DNA of 17,348 nt from Rhodothermota bacterium (GTDB lineage Bacteria > Hydrogenedentota > Hydrogenedentia > Hydrogenedentales > GCA-2746185): NCBI GenBank assembly GCA_009885415.1, contig VFKU01000215.1:1-17348 (forward strand). The letters are read 5' to 3'. Positions within the stretch are counted from its first letter, which is position 1, and each line of letters opens with the position of its first letter. The notes under the pieces are model-generated. The model had not been told where the DNA came from and ran no database searches. It was given only the letters and a program-made list of their open reading frames with translations. Shown here one piece after another: positions 8,100 through 14,946 of this stretch. Made by a program: the position numbers and the translations under genes.

Positions 8100-9740
8100 A
8101 TGCGTTTCACATTCCGAATTGCGGCGAGCTTACTTGCGTTGACCGGAGTGTTCCCCGCCACCGCTGCGCGTGGCGCGGAGACGCCATTCACCGTGACCAA
8201 AATGGGGCCGCCGCTCAACGAGCGTGTCCGTTCCATCTTCGCGCCGCCGACACGGGCGGCCAGTCCTTATGCGGCGACCGCACACGGCGTCTTTGCATTC
8301 GACGCGGAAAAGTCGACGTGGGCGCGCGTCTTTCAATTACCCGCGGACAAGGGAGAGATTCTTTGTATCGCGGGGTATGCGAAAGCTTCGCAGCCCCTCT
8401 ACGTGGCCTACTCAAACGGCGTGGCGCATACGCGCGACGCTGGCGGCGAATGGAGCGAGTCCGCGCCCGAGGACTTCCGCGCGGGAACCGCCTCGGCCTC
8501 TCTATGCGGTCTCTCCGTCAGCCCGGCGGACCGCAAAGTCGCGCTTCTCGTCGCGGCCGACCGGGCGTGGTTGACTTCCGATTTTGGCGAGCACTGGCAG
8601 CGCCTGCCTCTTCCGGAAGGACTTGGGGTTATCGGTTTCGGCGCGATCGATCAGGGATCCGAGGCGCTGCGCATCGTGCTCGTGTCCGCAGGCGCCCTCT
8701 ACACATCGATGGACGAGGGCGCGAACTGGACCCGCCTTGCCAGCCCAAAAGACATTGGAACGTGGGCCTCGTTTGGACCAGGTTACGTAGACTTTCTCTC
8801 GTCCAATGCCCCGCCCCGGGCGCACCGGCTCGATCTCGGGCGCGCGGCCTTCGCGCCTTTATCGACCTCGCTGGATCAAGCCCTGTCGCCTGGTCTGTTT
8901 GCGAGCGATCTCGCCAGCCAGCGCGACCTCTGGGTGCCCACCTCGGACGCCTTGCTGCATGTTAACTTGCCGAGCGGCAAGGTGAGCATTGCCGATCCGG
9001 CGGGACAGTCGCCGCAGGCCCTCACCGTGCATCCGCGAAAGCCCGGCGCGCTGTACTACGCGAACGGCGCGCAGGTTTGTCTCATTGAATCCGCCGCGGC
9101 CGCTTCAGCTCCCGCGGACCTTCAACTGGCGTATGCGCCTGCGGAAACCACGGCGCTCATCGGCCAGACTGCGTCCGGCGCCGTGGCCGCGGGCACCGCT
9201 TCAATCGTCGATCAGGTGTTGCAATCGGAACCGTCGCTGCACGTGGCGCTTGCCGCCGTGATGGACCAGTCCCAATACAACGAGCGAGACATTCGCCAAT
9301 GGAAGCAAAGGGTCAAGTCGCGCAATCTGCTCCCGAATTTCCGTGTGTTGGCCGGCAACAGGCAGTCGCTGACCACGCGCTACGAGACCGTATTTCCCGG
9401 CACCACACAGGTGGACGATATTCACCTCAATGACGACAAGACGGAACTAGACTCATATACCTTCGAAGTCGAATGGCAACTGCGCGACCTTCTCTTCGAC
9501 GGCGATGAAGTCGATGTGAGCAGGGAGTCGCGCCTGTTGACCACGCAGCGCAACGACACCATCCGCGCCGTGACGGACCTGTACTACGAACGAATTGAAG
9601 CGCTCGTCAAACTGCGGCACGCATCGCCCCAAGAGTCCCTGGCGATCCAAATTCAGGCGATAAAAACGACGGAACTCCTCAACGAGATCTGCGGACAAAG
9701 AATCTTTGAAGCGCCGCGAGTTCCAAGCTCACATCCATAG
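8100..9740 (+). CDS. Secreted Asp-box beta-propeller protein with helical C-terminal domain
   Basis: 546 residues. The signal peptide (MRFTFRIAASLLALTGVFPA) is probably cleaved near residue 26. Residues 30-330 resemble a BNR/sortilin-like beta-propeller, with three visible Asp-boxes of the S/T-x-D-x-G-x-x-W type: TRDAGGEW (111-118), TSDFGEHW (159-166) and TSMDEGANW (202-210). After an Ala-rich linker (331-340), residues about 370-535 form a different domain: WKQRVKSRNLLPNF, then TFEVEWQLRDLLFDGDEVDV and VTDLYYERIEALVKLR. It looks partly beta, then long alpha helices, and I cannot name it. Similar 'leading W-x-L-x-DLL ... Y-x-E-R' ends recall outer-membrane-associated proteins, but this is memory-based. 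It is last of the cluster, 20 bases after the TPR gene. No terminator is evident downstream. It is likely periplasmic or surface-located. No catalytic residues can be assigned. Confidence 0.85.
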   Translation: MRFTFRIAASLLALTGVFPATAARGAETPFTVTKMGPPLNERVRSIFAPPTRAASPYAATAHGVFAFDAEKSTWARVFQLPADKGEILCIAGYAKASQPLYVAYSNGVAHTRDAGGEWSESAPEDFRAGTASASLCGLSVSPADRKVALLVAADRAWLTSDFGEHWQRLPLPEGLGVIGFGAIDQGSEALRIVLVSAGALYTSMDEGANWTRLASPKDIGTWASFGPGYVDFLSSNAPPRAHRLDLGRAAFAPLSTSLDQALSPGLFASDLASQRDLWVPTSDALLHVNLPSGKVSIADPAGQSPQALTVHPRKPGALYYANGAQVCLIESAAAASAPADLQLAYAPAETTALIGQTASGAVAAGTASIVDQVLQSEPSLHVALAAVMDQSQYNERDIRQWKQRVKSRNLLPNFRVLAGNRQSLTTRYETVFPGTTQVDDIHLNDDKTELDSYTFEVEWQLRDLLFDGDEVDVSRESRLLTTQRNDTIRAVTDLYYERIEALVKLRHASPQESLAIQIQAIKTTELLNEICGQRIFEAPRVPSSHP

Positions 9741-10332
9741 CATCAGCGCAGGTTTGGGTATGCGGGCTGCTGGCCGAAGCTCTAAATTTATCTGGGCTAA
9801 CTCACGCTCCCTCAAGTAGTTACACGGCTTCCGATTTTTGGAACAAACGAACCTCATTTGGCGATATATGTATGGGGACGGGGGAAAGGGAAGGTGGAAA
9901 GCCCCGGATCCCAAAAGGAGGGCAAAGTGGAGTGAGGAAAAATGGGGGATAGTGCCGCCGGGGCGGCGGGGTGGGCAGGCCGAAGAAGGCCGGTCGCCTC
10001 CGAGAGAGGCACGGTTCGCGCCGAAGCCCCGGTCGGAGTTTGTCTTGCACCAGCCGAAGGGGGTGGCGGGTGTTGTGGGATCGATCTTGGCGTGTCTCAG
10101 CCGCAGGTTTGTGACCGTAGGAAGTGGTCACCAAAAGCCGCAGGAGTTGTGCTCGCAAAATTTCTTGGCCGTCACGCCGTAGCAACTTGTAAATCTGGCA
10201 AGTTCATGTATCTGATTTAAATCGGGCTGGCAAGGTGTAGCGGAATTCGCGGCGTCTTACCGATTGAGTCAAATCGAAGCGGGCTCTTGCTATATAATCC
10301 GAAACGTGAGCCGCGTTTGTGTGGCCTATCAG
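9741..10332. other. Gene-free stretch with G-rich tract and clustered hairpins
   Basis: Open frames here (9838-10182 and 9942-10220 plus, 9820-10185 minus) overlap one another and show no domain or plausible ribosome site. Visible structures include a G-run tract (9874-9897), short hairpins at 9954-9967 (GCCGCC/GGCGGC), 9978-9991 (GGCC/GGCC) and 9996-10010 (GCCTC/GAGGC), and a 6-bp hairpin GTGACC/GGTCAC at 10111-10131. There is a direct repeat AGCCGCAGG at about 10099 and 10136. TATAAT at 10293-10298 on the plus strand has no good -35 partner. It could be an RNA gene, a decayed insert or plain spacer; no identity is supported. Confidence 0.45.
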
Positions 10333-10367
10333 AAAAACAATGAGCCCCAGTGTGGCTGGGGCTCATT
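10333..10367 (-). terminator. Rho-independent terminator of the cold-shock gene
   Basis: A perfect 12-bp stem (AATGAGCCCCAG at 10339-10350 with CTGGGGCTCATT at 10356-10367) and a 5-base loop are followed, on the minus strand, by a T run (AAAAA at 10333-10337 on the plus strand). It sits 17 bases past the stop of the cold-shock gene. Confidence 0.92.
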
Positions 10368-10384
10368 GGATCCAACTCTAAAGA

Positions 10385-10588
10385 CTAAACCGTGCGGACT
10401 TTGGTCGCCTCGGGGCCTTTCTTTCCTTGTCCCTCTTCATACTCCACTGCCGCACCATCGGCGAGCGACTTGAAGCCGTCCCCTAAGATGTTCGAATGGT
10501 GAATGAACAAGTCTTTGCCTCCATTTTCGGGTGTGATGAATCCAAACCCTTTTTCATCACTGAACCACTTTACTGTTCCTCTTGCCAA
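10385..10588 (-). CDS. Cold-shock domain protein (CspA family)
   Basis: 67 residues from a TTG start, giving MARGTVKWFSDEKGFGFI, the canonical Csp N-terminus. RNP1 is KGFGFI (residues 13-18) and RNP2 is DLFIHHS. The end is GKKGPEATKVRTV, and the length equals the family norm (65-70). These are single-stranded nucleic-acid-binding OB-fold proteins that act as RNA chaperones and transcription antiterminators in the cytoplasm. The frame is open further upstream to GTG 10612, but that would add eight atypical residues (beginning KLDEEKK) that actually encode the ribosome site. It is monocistronic, with its own terminator. The long gene-free region upstream leaves room for a structured leader, as in other csp genes, but none was demonstrated. 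Confidence 0.95.
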   Translation of the reverse strand: MARGTVKWFSDEKGFGFITPENGGKDLFIHHSNILGDGFKSLADGAAVEYEEGQGKKGPEATKVRTV

Positions 10589-10969
10589 TTTCTTCTCCTC
10601 GTCGAGCTTCACTCTGGAAGCTAGTTCTCATTCGTCTTGTCCATACGGGAAGACCCCAAGATGTGCGGGGCCCACCGATGACTACCCAGAGGTTAACATA
10701 AAACCGGGTCCATCCCGAAAACTCGTTCTTGGGGCGGGACTATGATCCCTGAGATTGCCCGAGAATGGCGGCACTGCCGTTTCAGGCGGCGATTCGCTCG
10801 CGTTCAGGTTCCCTGCATCGGCGGACTACACCGCCCTTAGCAGAGGAAATCCACGTAAAGCCCGTAAACACACGCGGATCCGTTCTTGGGATGGGGCGCT
10901 GTAGCGCGACGCCGTTCGGATACTTTAGGGCCCATTAGTTGGGAAGGACAGTCGATTTAGAGCTCGACC
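10589..10969. other. Leader of the csp gene and spacer to the radical SAM gene
   Basis: No protein or recognised RNA gene was found. Minus-strand reading upstream of csp shows an AT-rich GGTTTTATGTTAAC patch (about 10692-10705) that could hold a -10 box. It also shows a CCCC/GGGG hairpin (about 10651-10667) within the presumed leader. GCGCTGTAGCGC (10897-10908) is a small palindrome. A CGACC-CTA-GGTCG palindrome overlaps the stop of the downstream radical SAM gene at 10965-10977 but lacks a T run. Confidence 0.4.
10595..10600 (-). promoter_or_regulatory. Ribosome binding site deciding the TTG start of the csp gene
   Basis: GAGGAG followed by six bases (AAGAAA) leads to TTG 10586-10588. This spacing and the resulting N-terminus MARGTVKWF make TTG the real start. 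Confidence 0.8.
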
Positions 10970-12997
10970 CTAGGTCGATTTCTTCGTATCCGGGCGATAG
11001 CCGGGGCCCGGCTTGTGCCGGGACTGTTTTCTCGTCCGTTTCTTATTCTGGTCGCCCGGGATGGTGTGGACATATTCGCCGTGGAAGCGTTTGTTGGCGT
11101 CGTCGCGCCGGCGTTCGAGCGCTTGGGGGGGCGGAGTGGCGGGGATCAGGCAGTCACAGCCGCTCCCAATCAGGTCCGTTCTCTTCGCTTCTACCAGTGC
11201 CTTGCGGACCTCGAAATAGTTCTCGGGCTTGAAGAATTGCATCAGGGCGCGTTGGAGCTTTCGGTCGCGCAGGTGTCTTGCGATGTGAACGGGTTTCTTG
11301 GTGAAGGGATCGAGGCCGGTGTAGTACATCGCCGTGGCGACATCCAAGGGAGCGGGGATGAAGTCTTGCACCTGGTCGGGGCGATAGCCGGTGCGCTTGA
11401 GCATCACGGCGAGGTGGATCATGGCGTCGAGGTCGCTGCCGGGGTGGCTGGCGATGAAGTAGGGGACGATGTATTGCTTCTTGCCGGCTTTTTTCGATTC
11501 CTCGTTGAACACTTCGGTGAATTTCTCGAAGTCGTCGCCGGAGGGTTTGCGCATCAGATTCAGGACATTCGGATCGGTGTGTTCGGGGGCGACCTTTAGA
11601 AGTCCGCCGACATGGTGCTGCGTGAGTTCGCGCATGTACTCCGGCGAACGCCGAGCGAGATCCATCCGAATGCCGCTGGCCACCATCACTTTCTTGACGC
11701 CTTTTACGTTTCGGGCGTCCTTCATCAGTTGCACGAGCGGCGCGTGGTCGGTCCCGAGCAACGTGCATATTTTCGGGTGGACGCACGATTGGCGGCGGCA
11801 GATGGCCTCGACTTCCGGCTTGGTGCACTTCATTTGGTACATATTGGCCGTCGGGCCGCCGATGTCGCTGACGATCCCCTTGAATTTCGGATCGTCTGTC
11901 ATCTGCTTGATCTCGTTGATGATCGAGTCATGGCTGCGCGATTGAATGATGCGGCCCTGATGCGCCGTGATGGAGCAAAAGGTGCACCCGCCGAAACAAC
12001 CGCGCATGATCGTGACGGAATCCTTGATCATCTCGCTCGCGGGGATGGGCTCCTTGTAGCTTGGATGCGCTTGCCGCGTGTACGGCAGACCGTAGATGCG
12101 ATCCATGGCGCATTGGCTGATCGGAAAGCGGGGCGGATTGCAGACGACGGCTTGCCGGGCGTGAAACTGGATCAATCGGCGCGCGTTGTAGGGGTTCGTC
12201 TCGTTGTGGATGATCCGCGTGGCCTCCGCGAAGGTCGGTTTGTCGGCCACAACCTCTTCGTAGCTGGGGAGCGTGATCGCGTCGACAGGCGGTGTCTCGG
12301 ACGCGCCCATCGCGTAGGCGATACCGCGCATGTCCCGAAGCGACTTTACAGGCTCGCCGGCGCCGAGGCGCCGTGCGATCTCCAGGATGATGTCTTCCCC
12401 CATCCCGAAGACGACAAGATCGGCTTTCGAATCGAGCAAGATCGAGCGGCGCACCGTGTCGGACCAGTAGTCGTAATGCGCCAGCCGGCGGAGGGAAGCC
12501 TCGACCCCTCCGGCGATCACCGGCACGCCTTTGTAGGCTTCGCGCGCCCGTTGACAGTACGCCAGCGTCGCGCGATCGGGCCGCAGGCCGATCCTGCCAC
12601 CCGGCGAGTACGCATCGTCGTTGCGCACCTTCTTGTTGGCGGTGTAATGGTTGATCATCGAGTCCATGTTGCCGGCGCTGATCGCATAGAAGAGGCGCGG
12701 TCGGCCGAAGCGTTGCCAGGCCTCGGCCGTCTCCCAATCCGGCTGCGAAATGATCCCGACTCGATATCCCCCCGCCTCCAAGACCCGTCCCAGGATCGCC
12801 ATCGCGAAACTTGGGTGATCGATGTAGGCGTCCCCGGTGACGAAGACGATGTCGATCTCGTCCCACCCCCGCTGCTCCATTTCGTGTCGGGACATGGGCA
12901 ACGCCGCCCGATCCTTCATAGGCACGTTCCGCTGCGGCAATTGCGTGAGCAGATCGCCGGCAGGGATTGAGTCGTTGACGATCGAGGGCGGATTCAT
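10970..12997 (-). CDS. ygiQ: YgiQ-family radical SAM protein
   Basis: 675 residues, slightly shorter than the 700-plus usual for E. coli YgiQ. The N-terminal region has EIDIVFVTGDAYIDHPSFA (47-65), GGYRVGIISQPDW (76-88) and VIAGGVEASLRRLAHYDYWS (160-179), which are signature strings of the family. The radical SAM cluster motif is CFGGCTFC (Cys334, Cys338, Cys341), which ligates a 4Fe-4S cluster and S-adenosylmethionine. A C-terminal basic tail (about 640-675) is Lys/Arg-rich. Family members are cytoplasmic and their substrate is not established. The start ATG is preceded by GGAG with 5-base spacing. The gene is divergent from the crotonase gene and shows no operon partner on its strand. Confidence 0.95.
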   Translation of the reverse strand: MNPPSIVNDSIPAGDLLTQLPQRNVPMKDRAALPMSRHEMEQRGWDEIDIVFVTGDAYIDHPSFAMAILGRVLEAGGYRVGIISQPDWETAEAWQRFGRPRLFYAISAGNMDSMINHYTANKKVRNDDAYSPGGRIGLRPDRATLAYCQRAREAYKGVPVIAGGVEASLRRLAHYDYWSDTVRRSILLDSKADLVVFGMGEDIILEIARRLGAGEPVKSLRDMRGIAYAMGASETPPVDAITLPSYEEVVADKPTFAEATRIIHNETNPYNARRLIQFHARQAVVCNPPRFPISQCAMDRIYGLPYTRQAHPSYKEPIPASEMIKDSVTIMRGCFGGCTFCSITAHQGRIIQSRSHDSIINEIKQMTDDPKFKGIVSDIGGPTANMYQMKCTKPEVEAICRRQSCVHPKICTLLGTDHAPLVQLMKDARNVKGVKKVMVASGIRMDLARRSPEYMRELTQHHVGGLLKVAPEHTDPNVLNLMRKPSGDDFEKFTEVFNEESKKAGKKQYIVPYFIASHPGSDLDAMIHLAVMLKRTGYRPDQVQDFIPAPLDVATAMYYTGLDPFTKKPVHIARHLRDRKLQRALMQFFKPENYFEVRKALVEAKRTDLIGSGCDCLIPATPPPQALERRRDDANKRFHGEYVHTIPGDQNKKRTRKQSRHKPGPGYRPDTKKST

Positions 12998-13255
12998 TGA
13001 GGCTCCGGCATGGACGGTCGCGGAAGCAGCAAGTATACGTGGAGGGCGCCGGAGAGTCTATGGATCGCCCATCGATTCATCCCGATGGGCTCCTCTGCGT
13101 CCTTGTATGTTCCCCGAGGGGTGGATCTGTGCGCTAGCGGGGAAGCCGCCGCAAGGCGTGAATGCATTTCTCCAGTGGTTGAACAGGGTTTATCTGCGTT
13201 TGTCTGTGGACGGAGTGTTTTGGCGTTGACGGACGCTTCGTGTACATTCGACGCC
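12998..13255. other. Divergent intergenic region with hairpin
   Basis: This 258-base region separates the radical SAM gene (minus) from the crotonase gene (plus). It contains a perfect 8-bp hairpin, GCCCATCG (13067-13074) with CGATGGGC (13083-13090) and an 8-base loop, without a T run. It also holds a TTTATCTGCGTTTGTCTGTG string (13189-13208) that looks like a dispersed intergenic repeat seen in many environmental genomes. No clear promoter with proper spacing was found. Confidence 0.45.
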
Positions 13256-14044
13256 ATGACCGACTCCCTCATCCTCACCGAATCGCCCCTGCCGGGCGTG
13301 TGCGTGGTCACGCTGAACCGCCCCGACAAGCGCAACGCGCTCAACATCCCGCTGCTCGAGCAGATGGTCGTGACGATCGAGCAGCTGAACGCACAGACCG
13401 ATGCGCGCGTCATCGTCTTCACCGGCGCGGGACCGGTCTTCTGCGCGGGGCTCGACCTCGAGGAAGCGCGCGACCCGCAACGCGCGCCGCGTTCCGGCGA
13501 ACTCGTGGCCAAGATGCTGCAAGGCGTCGTCGCCTCGCCGCATGTCACTATCGCCGCCGTGCGCGGCGCGGCCGTCGCCGGCGGCGCGGGGTTGATGCTC
13601 GCCTGCGATCTCGCGGTCGTCGCGAGCGACTTCAAGACGGGATTTCCAGAAATCCGCCGCGGACTGGTCGCCGGCCTTGTGATGACCTTCCTCCGCCGCA
13701 AGCTGCCGGAAGCGAAAGCGCGCGAGCTGATCCTGCTCGGCGAACTCATGAGCGCCGAGGATGCGCGCGCCGCCGGCATGGTGAACCGCGTCGTCGCGCC
13801 GGAGGCCGTGCTGCCCGAGGCGCTGGCCCTCGCACGGCTTGCGCTCAAAGGCGCACCCACCGCGCTCAAGCGCAGCAAGCGCCTCTTCGACGACCTCTAT
13901 GGAATGCCGACGCGCGACCACATCGACTATGCAACAAACCTCCACAAAGATATGAGGACCTCGCCCGAAGCCGTCGAGGGCTTGAAGGCTTTCGCCGAGA
14001 AGCGGTTACCGTCGTGGGATCCCGAAGGGCAGGGCGGCGCATGA
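13256..14044 (+). CDS. Enoyl-CoA hydratase/isomerase (crotonase) family protein
   Basis: 262 residues from ATG 13256, chosen because the canonical crotonase start (short leader, then VTLNRPDKRNALN at 18-30) follows it; the frame stays open upstream to 13010 with unrelated sequence. The oxyanion-hole blocks are PVFCAGLDL (60-68) and GAAVAGGAGLMLACDLAV (104-121). The conserved GFPEIRRGL (129-137) carries Glu132, a plausible catalytic acid/base. GELMSAEDARAAGMVNRVV (162-180) completes the core. The family hydrates or isomerises acyl-CoA esters in the cytoplasm. The exact substrate (fatty-acid or branched amino-acid catabolism) cannot be read from sequence. The stop overlaps the next start by four bases (ATGA). 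Confidence 0.92.
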   Translation: MTDSLILTESPLPGVCVVTLNRPDKRNALNIPLLEQMVVTIEQLNAQTDARVIVFTGAGPVFCAGLDLEEARDPQRAPRSGELVAKMLQGVVASPHVTIAAVRGAAVAGGAGLMLACDLAVVASDFKTGFPEIRRGLVAGLVMTFLRRKLPEAKARELILLGELMSAEDARAAGMVNRVVAPEAVLPEALALARLALKGAPTALKRSKRLFDDLYGMPTRDHIDYATNLHKDMRTSPEAVEGLKAFAEKRLPSWDPEGQGGA

Positions 14045-14916
14045 TTCGCGCTGCGGTTCGGATTTTTCTCGCGTCCGCCGTTCTGCCGCTCCTGGCCGCG
14101 TGCAACATGGGCTATGGTCCCCGGCAGGACCACAGCGAATTCGTCAGCGCGAAACTCACCGAAGACAAGCACGTGCTGTTCTCGTATCACCATTTTGCCT
14201 ACCGGCCGGCCGCAGGCATGCGCGCGTTCCCCGACGGCGGAATTCCGAAGTACGTGAAAGACGAAAACCTGCTCGGCCTCTTCGATCCAGCAACCGGAAA
14301 AGTCAATATCCTGCGCCGCGAGAAGAACAAGGACTGGCAACCGGGCAGCGGCACGTTCGCCGTTCACTCCCTTAAAGGAAACAAAGCACTGATTTCGCAG
14401 GGAGGACAACTGCGCGGACCCTTCGCGCTCGGGGTCGGGTATCTCCTGCTGGATCTGAAGCTCGGCACATTGAGCGACCTGGACCTCAAGGCAGACCTCG
14501 CCAAGCACGGCCGAGACACGGGCCAGATCTACCTGGCCGACACGCAAGGCACCCTCGTCTTCATCACGCAGTCCCTGGCCGAGGCTTCGGCCGCCAAGCG
14601 GGACCGCGAACCCACGCCGGAGATCTGGGTCCGCACGGCGGCCGGAGACTACCTGAAGATCGCCGCCTCCGAGCACTACCAGGAGACCCTCAACGGCGAA
14701 GTCATCTACTGGGACCAAACCACGCGCGAACACATGGCCTTCTCAATCGCGGACCGCCAACTGCACAGGAAGCCGGAATACAAGATGCCCGAGTATCAAG
14801 ACGTGACCGAGGGCGTGATCCTGTCATCCGATCGGAAAGGCATTCAGCGCGGCGCAAAGGTCGCCGGAGAATGGCGATACGAGACACTCGCCTTGACTCC
14901 GGACATGCTGAAATAA
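14041..14916 (+). CDS. Lipoprotein of unknown function
   Basis: 291 residues. ATG overlaps the crotonase stop (ATGA). The N-terminus MIRAAVRIFLASAVLPLLAAC is a lipoprotein signal with Cys21 in an LAAC lipobox. The mature protein is hydrophilic, with recurrent short beta-like units (LLGLFDPATGKVNILRR, GQIYLADTQGTLVFI, PEIWVRTAAGDYLKI, GVILSSDRKGIQRG) that suggest a beta-propeller-like or other all-beta fold. I do not recognise the family. It is probably translationally coupled to the crotonase, though a functional link is not obvious. It ends 30 bases from the convergent oxidase gene without a clear terminator. Confidence 0.8.
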   Translation: MIRAAVRIFLASAVLPLLAACNMGYGPRQDHSEFVSAKLTEDKHVLFSYHHFAYRPAAGMRAFPDGGIPKYVKDENLLGLFDPATGKVNILRREKNKDWQPGSGTFAVHSLKGNKALISQGGQLRGPFALGVGYLLLDLKLGTLSDLDLKADLAKHGRDTGQIYLADTQGTLVFITQSLAEASAAKRDREPTPEIWVRTAAGDYLKIAASEHYQETLNGEVIYWDQTTREHMAFSIADRQLHRKPEYKMPEYQDVTEGVILSSDRKGIQRGAKVAGEWRYETLALTPDMLK

Positions 14917-14946
14917 GGCGCGACGTCCAGCAGCAGTTCAGGCCGC

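Noticed and set aside
9942..10220. Small plus-strand frame containing GIDLGVS, reminiscent of TnpB-like proteins
   Set aside because: Only one short string matches; no zinc-finger cysteines, no RuvC blocks and no ribosome site, so probably coincidence.
10293..10298. TATAAT as a plus-strand promoter for an antisense RNA to the cold-shock gene
   Set aside because: No -35 box at proper spacing; a terminator stem lies about 40 bases ahead, though its T run serves the other strand.
11612..12970. 452-residue open frame on the plus strand opposite the radical SAM gene
   Set aside because: The minus strand encodes an unmistakable YgiQ protein with CxxxCxxC; the plus frame is a GC-rich shadow without a domain.
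13067..13090. 8-bp hairpin as a terminator
   Set aside because: The stem is good but no T run follows on either strand, and both neighbours point away from it.
13240..14040. Upstream extension of the lipoprotein frame across the crotonase gene
   Set aside because: It is Arg-rich out-of-frame sequence; the lipobox directly after ATG 14041 fixes the start.
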